Positions 25,360-34,921 of a stretch of DNA of 44,791 bases are shown here, one piece after another (within the stretch, counting starts at the first letter, position 1; every line of letters begins with the position of its first letter). The translations under genes and the position numbers were made by a program. The stretch spans positions 1-44,791 of the forward strand of contig CAZCVI010000064.1 in the NCBI GenBank assembly GCA_964502145.1. The letters run 5' to 3'. Under the pieces are notes generated by a model. It made no database searches. It was not told the origin of the DNA and saw only the letters and a list, made by a program, of their open reading frames with translations. The stretch is from CAZCVI01 sp964502145 (lineage in GTDB: Bacteria > Acidobacteriota > Aminicenantia > UBA2199).

Positions 25360-25392
25360 CCCCTTTGCGGGCGGGACGCCCGCGGTCCCAGG
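25360..25392 (-). repeat. Dispersed GC-rich repeat, copy 2, with hairpin
   Basis: Minus-strand copy of the repeat at 17011-17042 (CTGGGACCGCGGGCGTCCCG, then CCCGCAAAGGGG). It contains a perfect 7-bp stem GCGGGCG/CGCCCGC with a 3-base loop (25367-25383), six bases past the stop codon of the 1275-aa gene. No T-tract follows. Confidence 0.65.
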
Positions 25393-25397
25393 AGAGG

Positions 25398-28300
25398 TTA
25401 TTGGGCGGCGGGATAGAGTTTCATTAAGAGTTGAAAGGGATCGGCAGTGTCTTTGTGCTGGGTGAGTAGCTGGGAAATAAAACGATACGCATCACCAAAC
25501 TCATTCTTCTGCCACGCGATCTCTTGCCGATACTCCTCGGCCATGGCTTTTAGTTCCAGACAATGGATCTGCGCCCACACGGCGTGCCCGGTTAATAATA
25601 AAGGACGCTCCTGGGTGGGCATTTTTGTTGTATTCAAATGGTCAGACTGCCAAATAAGCGTTAATTGATAGACTATGGCAGCGAAAGTTAAATGATAGGG
25701 ACACCCATTCTCAATACGAATCACCTGACCATTGTTTTCGAGAGTGTTGTAGGCGATCAGACGGGTGTCGATTCTTACGGTGGGCGTTGTACCACTGCCA
25801 GTATGCTGGCTAATCTCTGCGGCAGTGGCGAACTGGATGGATATATTTTCACGAAGAGTTAATTTTAACTCTTTCTTGAAATAGTGGAGGGCATCATTAT
25901 ATACTTTGACAAGGGATTTGTCGTCAATGGTGGAAAGACTCTCAATGTGATCTATGGCAGTATCACGACAGGTTTTACAGCGCTCGCGGCCATCGGTTAA
26001 GACTTCTACCTCGGCAGCAGGCAATGGCTTGGCACAAAAATCACACTGATGGATTCCCTTGGGGATTTCTACGACGGCTACTTCTTTACGATTGTAAAAA
26101 TCGCCACGGGCACGGGTTAAATCATTGTCGCCAACACACTTATGCAAAAACTCGGAAGTCTTTTCAAGATTAATGAACGGCAGAACCTGGGAGGTGAAAA
26201 ACTGGAAGTAATAAAGACGCTTTTCGATTGGCATAGAAACTGCGGCGGGGTCAGCGGGGAGTCCTTGCAATACCCAGGTGAGGTAATCGTCTAAGATTTT
26301 TAAGATGTATTTCCACTTATCGAATATACTTAATAATAAACCTAAATCAAGATGGGAATCCTCGAATAGATATAAATTAACGGCTTTGGATTTCTCGGTT
26401 TCGGGTTCACACGACGTGAACTGGGGGAATAACATCTTGTGCGCACGAGCGACGGCTTTGTCGATGGAACTACTGCACACAATAACATACTGATGGGTCT
26501 CTGGGAAAAAGGTGGCGAGAATCTCTTTGAGCAGTAGTACAAGATTGGTGGATAATTGGGTGACATTTACTGCGCTTTTGGCAGTGGGGAAAATGTCTAT
26601 TTTTAAAACACGGCCTAAACTGTAATAACGCTCTTTACCACCTCGTTCCAAGGGCTTGTATTTGATGTGACTGCCCTCACCATAATAATAACCGGTAGTG
26701 GTGATGGTGAAAGTAGCCTCACTGAGCTGCAAGATCATGTCTAAATTGTTGAAACACTCAACTGAACGATACTCATCAAGGCACTGCTTGTGGATTTTGG
26801 CCAGGGAAAGAGTGAGCTCAGGGCGATAAAAACTGATGTTAGGGGGATTCACATGGCAAACGCGTAAGATACCACTCTGCTGATCAAGGTCTTCAATGCG
26901 ATAGGGTTTCTGGGTGAAAGTATGGACCTGACCAGGTAAATAGTTCTGATATAGATGGTCCATGTAAATTTCATCAAGGGTATTGTTGAAGGGATCATCT
27001 ATTTTGATCTTCTTGAACCAATCAAATTGGAAAAAAGTCTTGATAGTGGGATTAAGCTTGAAAAAATACTCCTGGGTGAACTCTGTGCCACTAAAGGGAT
27101 AATGTTTCTCTATGGTTAACATGTTGTAGGTGACAATATCTATATCAAAGGCACGAATAAACAAGTTTCGCAACTCCTGGGCAGCATCACAAGCGGCAGG
27201 CTTGACACGATGCAAATGAGTTAATAGGTCGGGTTCACTTAAACCGGTAAGGATCAGTTTCTCCATCAGGGTGACAGCCAGGGAGAAAATACTGGACAAT
27301 ATCTTGGCGGTGAGTGCGTAAATAGGGGTCTTGTAAAAGTAATTTATATTATCGGCGAAATACTGGCGCAATAAATAGGCAGGGGAAATGATATGCAAGA
27401 GATTTTCCTTACTGGCATAGGCATTGCCATGAATAAAAGCGGTGACAAGATTGTTCTCACAGTCATGAACGAATAAAACAATGCGCGGACAGGGTTCGAG
27501 TAAATAGGAAACCGGAGGACACTGGATGCGCTGGTACGCCTGGGAAGACAGAAGGACGTCCATATTGATTTTACTGTCATCTATAGAACTCTTGGTATTC
27601 TCTAACTCTTCGAGATATTCCAGCCAACAGACATTACCCTGGCCATATAAATAGATGTTCTCAAGGTTATCACGCCACGGCAACACGGCCAAAACTGCCG
27701 CAGCACCAAGGAACCGGGCGATGTCACCGGCGAAAATTTCTTGCTGAAAACTGGGGGCACCTTCAAGCTGCCATACTAAAAGGGAGGTTAAAGCAGCTTT
27801 GTCCTTGAGTAAACGAATCTCGCTGCCCTGCACAATATCAAGGTTTTTACGCACGGAAGATTCAAGGTCCTGACGGTAATTGGAAATGACGATACACTGG
27901 AGAAACTGGTTACGTTCGCGCAAGATACTGAGCAATATACCGGCAGGGGTTAAACTGCGGGTAAAAACCTTTGTGACATCGACAAATAACACGGCCCGCA
28001 AATTTGCAAACCAGGGGTCAAAGATGGTTTGATCAGCCAGCAAATCATCGGCTGCTGCAATTAAGATTTTATCGCGTTCATTGATGGTTCCAGGGGGAGA
28101 GAAAAATTGAATCTCACCAATACTGGCACTACCGCCTAACTGCTGGAACCACTTTTCTACCCACTGGATGAAGTGGGGGGTCTGGGGAGAACGATTGATA
28201 TTACGGAACGGGACAATGATGAGGATATTATAGCCACTTAATATAAAACGGATAAATGAACTAAAAAGAAAGGGGGCGACCTGATTGTACAAGGGATCGG

Positions 28301-29225
28301 CGATGATGATATCGTTCCCCAAATACAACTCTTTTAATATAAAACAATCCTGGGACGTGACAGGGAAGCCTTTTTTTAATAATTGGCGGGCGGCTAAAAC
28401 CAGTTCCTCGTAATTTTCCTCACCGGGCTTGAAGAGGTGGAGAATATTCTCGGATTTGACGTGGGGATAGGGCACGGCACGGAACTGCTGGGCGGCTAAA
28501 ACTTTGCTTGGCCAGCGTTGCTGGTATTCCTGCCATAACTGGGTGTACTCGCCAAGTATTTTACTCTGGGTGGGGGGGCCGCTGATCTGCCCATCATAAA
28601 AACGGGAACGGGGACCCGCTAAATACGAGACGGCTTCACATATGACCATTAAGGCAAGGGGCAACATCAAGGGCAAGTTGATGGGGGTGGGAAAAAGATG
28701 CAGGGCTAAGAGTATCAATAACAACAAACCAGCAGTTAACCACGCGAAATGAGATAAGAATATATAGATAAACTCCCACTCTTCTTTTAAAACGATTTCC
28801 TGCTCGACATCTATTTTATAAGCGAAAGTCACTTTTCCAGCGGGGTTGGAACGGTTTGGTTTGGTCTTGCGCTGGGCGATTAAGCGGAGCTTGATACTGA
28901 AAAAAAAGGCATTGATTTGTTTGAGCAGGGCAAACGCGAGAACAAAAAGGAGCACGGCAGTATATTCGGCGACATGGTGGGGACAGGTGGCGGCAAAACC
29001 GAAAAATTGCGCGATGGCCTGGAACACACGGATGATGTGCGGGAGAATCAGAACGTCAAGCTGGCTGTAAAAATACAGGAGACTCCAGGCGAATACAAAA
29101 GCATCCAATGGGTAAAGGATTTGTTTGTACCGGTACGCACGGGGATAATTGGCTTTCCACAAGACAAAAAAAACAAGCAGGGTTAACAGAAGATTGAGGA
29201 TCAGAAATAGGAGTGGGGCAAACAT
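25398..29225 (-). CDS. 1275-aa membrane protein with degenerate helicase-like core, zinc ribbon and degenerate peptidase-like end
   Basis: Five likely membrane helices fall in the first 210 residues. Around 290-470 a helicase-like layout appears (NDIIIADPLYNQVAPFL, YNILIIVP, LRAVLFVDVTKVF, QCIVISNYR) without a Walker A lysine or DEAD box. Near 1080 is CDFCAKPLPAAEVEV...RCKTC, a treble-clef or LIM-like zinc site with four Cys. After it, TFAAIVYQLTLIWQ...LLTGHAVWAQIHCLEL follows the pattern of DA1-type metallopeptidases (HExxH, then a Glu-Gly helix), but the HExxH is replaced by AIVYQ. Every resemblance is weak and from motifs alone. The ATG follows the upstream gene's stop by three bases. Confidence 0.55.
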   Translation of the reverse strand: MFAPLLFLILNLLLTLLVFFVLWKANYPRAYRYKQILYPLDAFVFAWSLLYFYSQLDVLILPHIIRVFQAIAQFFGFAATCPHHVAEYTAVLLFVLAFALLKQINAFFFSIKLRLIAQRKTKPNRSNPAGKVTFAYKIDVEQEIVLKEEWEFIYIFLSHFAWLTAGLLLLILLALHLFPTPINLPLMLPLALMVICEAVSYLAGPRSRFYDGQISGPPTQSKILGEYTQLWQEYQQRWPSKVLAAQQFRAVPYPHVKSENILHLFKPGEENYEELVLAARQLLKKGFPVTSQDCFILKELYLGNDIIIADPLYNQVAPFLFSSFIRFILSGYNILIIVPFRNINRSPQTPHFIQWVEKWFQQLGGSASIGEIQFFSPPGTINERDKILIAAADDLLADQTIFDPWFANLRAVLFVDVTKVFTRSLTPAGILLSILRERNQFLQCIVISNYRQDLESSVRKNLDIVQGSEIRLLKDKAALTSLLVWQLEGAPSFQQEIFAGDIARFLGAAAVLAVLPWRDNLENIYLYGQGNVCWLEYLEELENTKSSIDDSKINMDVLLSSQAYQRIQCPPVSYLLEPCPRIVLFVHDCENNLVTAFIHGNAYASKENLLHIISPAYLLRQYFADNINYFYKTPIYALTAKILSSIFSLAVTLMEKLILTGLSEPDLLTHLHRVKPAACDAAQELRNLFIRAFDIDIVTYNMLTIEKHYPFSGTEFTQEYFFKLNPTIKTFFQFDWFKKIKIDDPFNNTLDEIYMDHLYQNYLPGQVHTFTQKPYRIEDLDQQSGILRVCHVNPPNISFYRPELTLSLAKIHKQCLDEYRSVECFNNLDMILQLSEATFTITTTGYYYGEGSHIKYKPLERGGKERYYSLGRVLKIDIFPTAKSAVNVTQLSTNLVLLLKEILATFFPETHQYVIVCSSSIDKAVARAHKMLFPQFTSCEPETEKSKAVNLYLFEDSHLDLGLLLSIFDKWKYILKILDDYLTWVLQGLPADPAAVSMPIEKRLYYFQFFTSQVLPFINLEKTSEFLHKCVGDNDLTRARGDFYNRKEVAVVEIPKGIHQCDFCAKPLPAAEVEVLTDGRERCKTCRDTAIDHIESLSTIDDKSLVKVYNDALHYFKKELKLTLRENISIQFATAAEISQHTGSGTTPTVRIDTRLIAYNTLENNGQVIRIENGCPYHLTFAAIVYQLTLIWQSDHLNTTKMPTQERPLLLTGHAVWAQIHCLELKAMAEEYRQEIAWQKNEFGDAYRFISQLLTQHKDTADPFQLLMKLYPAAQ

Positions 29226-29228
29226 GGG

Positions 29229-31358
29229 TTAATACCCCCCGGGATACACGGTATCCTTGTTGAAATCGATTCTGTCGAGATCAGGAAGATAGGGACTGGT
29301 ACAGGCACTATACCCATCATCGACACCGAGTTTATAGGAATACACGGAGAATACCTTGCGGAAACTGACGGGGGAAAGTATCTTGTTCTGGACCACGGGA
29401 AGGGTGGGGTCAAGATCAAAAAAATCACGACGGATGAGTCCTTCATAGCTGTTTTGGGGTAACGGATAAAGCTCACATAACTTGATGGCTTTAAGTAAAT
29501 GGTTTTCCAATTGTTTGATATAATAATTAAGGCGCAATTTTTCTTTTTCTTGCTCTTTGGCAACGGCCTGGGTTTTTAAATAGTTCTGGCGGGCAATATT
29601 CACGTTAAATAGTTTTAAAAGGAACTCTTTTTGACGTTCAAACGCATTCTGAATGTTTAGAATGAGGGTGTCAGCATAATTGGTAACGGTTTTGACAAGG
29701 CGCTCAAGTTTAAGGGCGAAATAAGAACGACACCACACACCGGCAAGCGCGGTGAGGCCAATAAACAAAACTCCCCACCCACTCCAATACAAAAAATGGT
29801 GGGCATGGTACAACATAAACAGAAAAAGCAGAAGAAACGAGGCCACACTAACGATCAAAAATTGATTGCGCGTGGGACGATGGGACAACACAGCGCGGAT
29901 TTCCTGTTCATTTTGGCGTAATAACTTTTCCAGTGCCGCGTCCTCAACCGGTTGGCTGTCGTCTTGGGGGAGACGGTTGAGCTGGGCGATATATTCCTGG
30001 TGGAGGAGGTGGGTTTTACTGGAAAGGTGGGCGATATCCTCGGTCGACTCCTCCGTTTTTTGGCGGAAAGCAAATTCAATGCAAGTATCAATCTTTTCCT
30101 GGCGGCTGTGGTCAATGGTATGGACGGTTTCATCGACACGGGCGATCCAATCAGTTAAATGGTGGGGGGCATCGTTGTCAAGGAAAAAGGGAAAGGTTAC
30201 AGTGGGTGATTTTTGCTCGGAAATACGCTCGCTGCATTTCTGGGTATTGTAGCGGTGGAAGGTGAGGGTGCGTTCGCTGGGATTGGTGATCTGTTGGCGG
30301 AGTTCTTCACCATTGATCTGTAAACACTTGCGATAATCGGCCAGGAGTTGCGCAAAGCTGGGGTCGTCGCGGGAATAGAGGGTCACGGTATAATTTTGAT
30401 AGGGGGAGAGACGCGGGCGCATGTCATTCTGGGCGAGGACAACGAGTAAAAAAGCCAATTGCAAAATCCGCCGCTGAAAATCAAGGGGGAGCACGGGGGG
30501 GAAAGGGAAACGAATCACAGTGACATCCTTGCGGAAATACTCGGCATGGATACTAAAATTATTCTGAATAACACGGGCGAGAATCTGGGAAGGTTGGAAA
30601 TCTTCAATCAGCACGGGGGAATCAATGTGCTGCACGAAATGACGCAATGATTCTTGAAACTGCTGGTAAATATTCTGCCAACTCTGTTGCAAAAGAACAT
30701 TGATGGGGGCATCTTGGAACGGGGCGGCATCGAGGTTCGCTTTTTTATTGGTAATTAATTGCTGGACAGCGTGTTCCAGTTTAGCGCATCGTTGCATCAG
30801 GTTTTCCTGGAGTTCTTTGGAAAGACCATCAAGACCGCGTCCGAATTGTTCCTTGCGAATATCGAGATTTTTCTCCCACAGCGCGTCAATGCTTTTGACT
30901 TCCGCCATATGGAAGGTAAAATTCTCACCGTTAACGTGCTGGTGAATCCCGTGGGCGTCCAGTTCCCAGCGAGTGGCGAAATTGGGATCAAGGGGCGTGC
31001 CGCGCTGGCCACGTTCGAGCGGATCAATGGCAATCACAAGAATATTCTGGGGCAGGAGGTTTACTTGCTTGAGGGGGGCGAGAAATTTCTCTTTAATAGT
31101 GAGTAAATAATAGGTGAGACTGCCCACAAGGGGGTTGGGGTGTTGGAGGCCAAGATCAACGAGAAAAATGGCTTGCCATTGATTAAATACGTTTCGTTCC
31201 AGGACTTTACGGACATGTTCGGCAGCGGCGGGGATGTGGCTGAACTTGTTTTCAATGAGGGGCACGATTTGCATGAGGTCTTGGATCGGATAGAGGAAAG
31301 GGGTGGCCGTTTCCAGTTCGGCAAGGCCGCCATGAATATCAATGACAAAGGTATACAT
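29229..31358 (-). CDS. Membrane protein with coiled coils, function unknown
   Basis: 709 aa. An N-terminal Rossmann-like region (YTFVIDIHGG, then FLVDLG near 95 and ILVIAIDP near 130) leads to a long helical stretch. There are two adjacent membrane helices at about 499-519 and 523-544, then a coiled coil (about 570-630) and an extended tail ending PGGY. I do not recognise the family. It starts 22 bases after the tubulin-like gene's stop and ends three bases before the 1275-aa gene, so these three are one operon. It probably anchors the tubulin-like protein at the membrane; that is inference. Confidence 0.65.
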   Translation of the reverse strand: MYTFVIDIHGGLAELETATPFLYPIQDLMQIVPLIENKFSHIPAAAEHVRKVLERNVFNQWQAIFLVDLGLQHPNPLVGSLTYYLLTIKEKFLAPLKQVNLLPQNILVIAIDPLERGQRGTPLDPNFATRWELDAHGIHQHVNGENFTFHMAEVKSIDALWEKNLDIRKEQFGRGLDGLSKELQENLMQRCAKLEHAVQQLITNKKANLDAAPFQDAPINVLLQQSWQNIYQQFQESLRHFVQHIDSPVLIEDFQPSQILARVIQNNFSIHAEYFRKDVTVIRFPFPPVLPLDFQRRILQLAFLLVVLAQNDMRPRLSPYQNYTVTLYSRDDPSFAQLLADYRKCLQINGEELRQQITNPSERTLTFHRYNTQKCSERISEQKSPTVTFPFFLDNDAPHHLTDWIARVDETVHTIDHSRQEKIDTCIEFAFRQKTEESTEDIAHLSSKTHLLHQEYIAQLNRLPQDDSQPVEDAALEKLLRQNEQEIRAVLSHRPTRNQFLIVSVASFLLLFLFMLYHAHHFLYWSGWGVLFIGLTALAGVWCRSYFALKLERLVKTVTNYADTLILNIQNAFERQKEFLLKLFNVNIARQNYLKTQAVAKEQEKEKLRLNYYIKQLENHLLKAIKLCELYPLPQNSYEGLIRRDFFDLDPTLPVVQNKILSPVSFRKVFSVYSYKLGVDDGYSACTSPYLPDLDRIDFNKDTVYPGGY

Positions 31359-31380
31359 GATGTGTTACGGGTTCCGGGGA

Positions 31381-34300
31381 TTACCGGGAACGTCTTTTTT
31401 CTTCGTTTTTGCTTTTAATAACAGCCTCCCATTTCTGGAAGCGGCGACTGTCTTTATCGGCTTCGCAAAAATAGGTGGAGGTGGTTAAAAGCTGCTGGAT
31501 AAAAGCAGCGGCTTCTTGTTGACCGAGGTTGATCTTATGTTTGCCAAAGACATATTCAAAATAATCATAAATCTCTTCAAGGAGGACATCAAGCAATTGA
31601 ATTTCTTTGTCCAGCAGGGTTTCGTCGGCTGGGTTATCATCGGAATAACGTAACACGAGGTCAAGAATATTGATTCTGCCGCCACTGGGAAGATAATTGA
31701 TCTGCTGCGCGCTCTTATAAAAAGAGTGCTGGCTGATTTTATCCTGAAAATCAGTGCGTTCATTGACTTTATGTTCATTGAAGAGCTGCAACACCTTATC
31801 TACGATAACGGGATTGTGTCGTAATGCCTGATGCAGTGAACAGGTGTATTTATCCACGAGATTATCACCGATTTTGATGAGCCGGGAATTTTTCCCCTCG
31901 AAGAGTTCCCAGGTTTTATCGCCGTAATTATCGACATTCTTCAAATACCCGAGGAGCACACCGATGATGAGGACACGATCAATGAGACTCTCCTCTTCAA
32001 GGGCGATGCCAGGGTTGAGATCGGGAAGAAACGCGGGGACGTGCCAGCGTTTGTCGAGGTGGGGGGTGACAGTGTTCTGTTTGCTGGTGAGTTGTTTGAT
32101 GCGATTGGTATACGCGACAAAATAAACGCCGGGAAGAATACCCTTGCTACTATCCCCACAGTAAAATTTAGGGAAGTTATCTATCTTGAGGTTAAAATTG
32201 GATTTATACCGTGTGACTTCATAGGGAGAAAAGGCATCATCGGCAATAAGTTCAGCGGCGAACCACTGGTTGCGTTGTTGACCGGAAATTTCTTTGACAC
32301 AATCGGGATGAAGGCCCCAGACATCGATATGATTGGCGTCAACCGTTTCTGGCACAAAGGGGCGGGCGAGACGATCGAGGGTGCGCACGGCGTTTTCCAC
32401 CTCGGATTCAATCTGAAGGTCGGTTAAACCTTTCATTTGCCCTTCGCGACGCAGCGCTTTGAAGCAGTTGATCTTCAAATAATCCTGTTTTTCCAGTTCC
32501 TGGCGGCACCAGCCGATCACATCGGTACGAAACATGGTTTCAACTTTGTCGCTGGACTCTTCTTTGACGTATTCATTCTTGCGGCGGGCGCAGAACCGTT
32601 TATATTGACCCGCATAAATCTGGCGGAAGATTTCGGTGGGTAAGGAATTCACGCCTAACATGCGACGCACTTCGTCCCAGAGTTTTTCCTTGAGGTCTTT
32701 ATCAGATAAGATGTATTTGGTGGTGGGGTCGGAGTTTCGTTCCGTCACAACCGCCATTTTAATTAAATCTTGTTGGAGTGTGTTGCGAATGTCGCGGAGG
32801 TTCTTAAAATAACGTTCCCAATCAGCCAGCATTTCCGAGATGGCTTTTTTCATACCCACGTAAACCAGTTCTTGGAGCTTTTGTTTTTTGTATTTAACGA
32901 GGTTACTTTTCTGTCGTCCCGCTTTTTCGTAGAATTCTTCGACGAACTCTTTGAGTTCATTGCGGTATATTTTCTTCAAGAAGTTCTGTTTTAAAGCAAT
33001 GCGCACGCGTTCGGTAGCATCTTCGATGACGTCCTCGGTTTCGGCCAGATCGTATGCTTTGCGATAATTGACAATACTTTTTTGCAAGTTCACATTCTCG
33101 GAAAGAAGACTGCTCATCTGTTGGTCAATGCGATTGATGATTTGATAAAGAATATAACGAACCGTGACGGGATGAACAGGTTCGCTTTTCATCATCATCC
33201 AGGTATTTAACTGGTATTCTTTACCCTGGGAAAAACGCAGGGCATCACAATCTTGCAGGAAAATCTGGTTAATGATAAACGTTTTGCTCTCGGAGATAAA
33301 TTTATTGACCTCGTTTTCCAGTTGAATCAGGGCGTCTTCCACTTTGATGACTTCGTGTTGGGCGCGGTCTTTGTCTTTGAGGCGCGTCTCGTCAATCTCG
33401 CATTCACTTTGCATCTGGTTGAGGCGCGGGTCTTCCTTCAAAATCCGTTCCATTTCCTCGGTGATGGCATTGAGAAAAAGATCGGCTTTGGCATGTTCGA
33501 TTTCGTTTTGTTTATTAATGGTATAAGCCGAACGATGGGAAAGACGAAAGAAAGGTTTCGGGTTCTCGCCACTGGCCAGATTATCCAGCAACCAGACATA
33601 CCGGGCCGTGATTTTGGGTTCCTCGCGGTTCAATCCGTTTTGCAGGTCCAGTTCGTACTGGCGGTACTCGTTATCGTAATCGTTGTCGATCTTTAACCAA
33701 TCATTGGACAAACTATCAGTGGCCCATTTGAGGGCGAAATAATCAATATTCTGTTGATACGGATACACCAGTTTGGCGACACCCGCGCCGCAATAGCGGT
33801 TAAGACCTTCGTGACGAACCAGCTCAAGAATCTGGTTGTCCTGGCGTGAGAATTTATTCTCAGCCATAGGGCTAAAGAGTTCCAGGTAGATGCTTTGTAC
33901 CACCTGGTTGGTATAATTCTCGACATATTGCAGGTTATTCTTGGCGGTATTCTCAAAATCATAGAGAAAACAAAAATCATAGGGCAATTGATCGGAAGTA
34001 ATCACATGATTGAGACGCCCAGCCGCATCGGTTTGATTCGGTTGGTATTCCAGTTCGATTTCGATGCGGTTGTGGTTTCGTTCATTGCCGCTGGTGTTGC
34101 GCGTGATGGCGTTTAGTTCTTTCATGCAGGCATAGGCATTGGCCTGGATATTTTCAATCTCGCCTTTGCTGACCGTATCGGTAAGGGTGAGGATATCGGG
34201 CAGTAAAAAAGCACCGCGAATAAGCACATTGCTGCGGTTGTAATTATTTTTCAAGATTTCCCGCAGGTACATGGCAGTTTGCAGAAAAATACCGCCACCC

Positions 34301-34761
34301 GTGCCCCCAGCCAGAGACGTAATAATCATGACGCGGGCACTTTTAACCTCGGCGTCGCCCATCTCCCTGAAAATAGAAGTGAGTTGGCGGTGCAGGTTAG
34401 ACAAGCGCCCCTCTTGCATGGCAGCACGATAAGCAAGGCGGGAAATAGCGCGCACTTGTCCGGCTCCCTCGGTCATGGATTTGCGGCGGATTTCCCGCTG
34501 TTCGAAAGGGAACCAATCCTTGACGTATTGTTCCGTATCTTCCAGATTATTGAGATATTGCTCAACAGTCAGGTCTTTACTGGTCTGGGTGCGCCACTCT
34601 TTATTTAAATTGACAAGCTTCGAGATATCATTAACATTGGTATCAAAAATATGCGCGGCAATACGGGAACGCCGTTCGTGGGGGATCATGCCGTAGACCT
34701 GATCCACGACACGGGAGCCGATGCCGCCAAGGCCTACAAGTAATGTGGGTACTTCTATCAT
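31381..34761 (-). CDS. Tubulin-like GTPase (Tubulin_2/FtsZl-type), 1126 aa
   Basis: The N-terminal 170 residues show tubulin-superfamily landmarks: PTLLVGLGGIGSRVVDQV (glycine loop, 10-18), HIFDTN (Asp40), GQVRAISRLA, and SLAGGTGGGIF at 149-158, the GGGTGxG GTP-binding signature. The remaining 950 residues are largely helical with coiled-coil stretches (about 430-650) and no membrane helix, much longer than FtsZ (about 380). Tubulin-like proteins of this kind were described as a family found in operons with vWA proteins and proposed to remodel membranes. ATG 34761 has an AAGGAGG site. The 160 bases upstream hold a 9-bp repeat array. Confidence 0.88.
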   Translation of the reverse strand: MIEVPTLLVGLGGIGSRVVDQVYGMIPHERRSRIAAHIFDTNVNDISKLVNLNKEWRTQTSKDLTVEQYLNNLEDTEQYVKDWFPFEQREIRRKSMTEGAGQVRAISRLAYRAAMQEGRLSNLHRQLTSIFREMGDAEVKSARVMIITSLAGGTGGGIFLQTAMYLREILKNNYNRSNVLIRGAFLLPDILTLTDTVSKGEIENIQANAYACMKELNAITRNTSGNERNHNRIEIELEYQPNQTDAAGRLNHVITSDQLPYDFCFLYDFENTAKNNLQYVENYTNQVVQSIYLELFSPMAENKFSRQDNQILELVRHEGLNRYCGAGVAKLVYPYQQNIDYFALKWATDSLSNDWLKIDNDYDNEYRQYELDLQNGLNREEPKITARYVWLLDNLASGENPKPFFRLSHRSAYTINKQNEIEHAKADLFLNAITEEMERILKEDPRLNQMQSECEIDETRLKDKDRAQHEVIKVEDALIQLENEVNKFISESKTFIINQIFLQDCDALRFSQGKEYQLNTWMMMKSEPVHPVTVRYILYQIINRIDQQMSSLLSENVNLQKSIVNYRKAYDLAETEDVIEDATERVRIALKQNFLKKIYRNELKEFVEEFYEKAGRQKSNLVKYKKQKLQELVYVGMKKAISEMLADWERYFKNLRDIRNTLQQDLIKMAVVTERNSDPTTKYILSDKDLKEKLWDEVRRMLGVNSLPTEIFRQIYAGQYKRFCARRKNEYVKEESSDKVETMFRTDVIGWCRQELEKQDYLKINCFKALRREGQMKGLTDLQIESEVENAVRTLDRLARPFVPETVDANHIDVWGLHPDCVKEISGQQRNQWFAAELIADDAFSPYEVTRYKSNFNLKIDNFPKFYCGDSSKGILPGVYFVAYTNRIKQLTSKQNTVTPHLDKRWHVPAFLPDLNPGIALEEESLIDRVLIIGVLLGYLKNVDNYGDKTWELFEGKNSRLIKIGDNLVDKYTCSLHQALRHNPVIVDKVLQLFNEHKVNERTDFQDKISQHSFYKSAQQINYLPSGGRINILDLVLRYSDDNPADETLLDKEIQLLDVLLEEIYDYFEYVFGKHKINLGQQEAAAFIQQLLTTSTYFCEADKDSRRFQKWEAVIKSKNEEKRRSR

Positions 34762-34808
34762 ATAATTCCTCCTTGTTAATGTTGTTTTTTTGACAGAATG
34801 GCTGGGTG

Positions 34809-34889
34809 ATGGGAATTATGGGAGTTATGGGAGTTATGGGAATTATGGGAATTATGGGAGTTACGTGAGTAACGGGAATTATGCGAGTG
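34809..34889. repeat. 9-bp tandem repeat between vWA and tubulin-like genes
   Basis: Six perfect or one-base variants of ATGGGARTT followed by three decaying copies, all in 9-bp phase. It lies in the 160-base spacer, which otherwise has only a few bases of unremarkable sequence. Confidence 0.95.
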
Positions 34890-34921
34890 GGGAGAAGAAG
34901 CCATTTTTTTTATTTTGTTCA

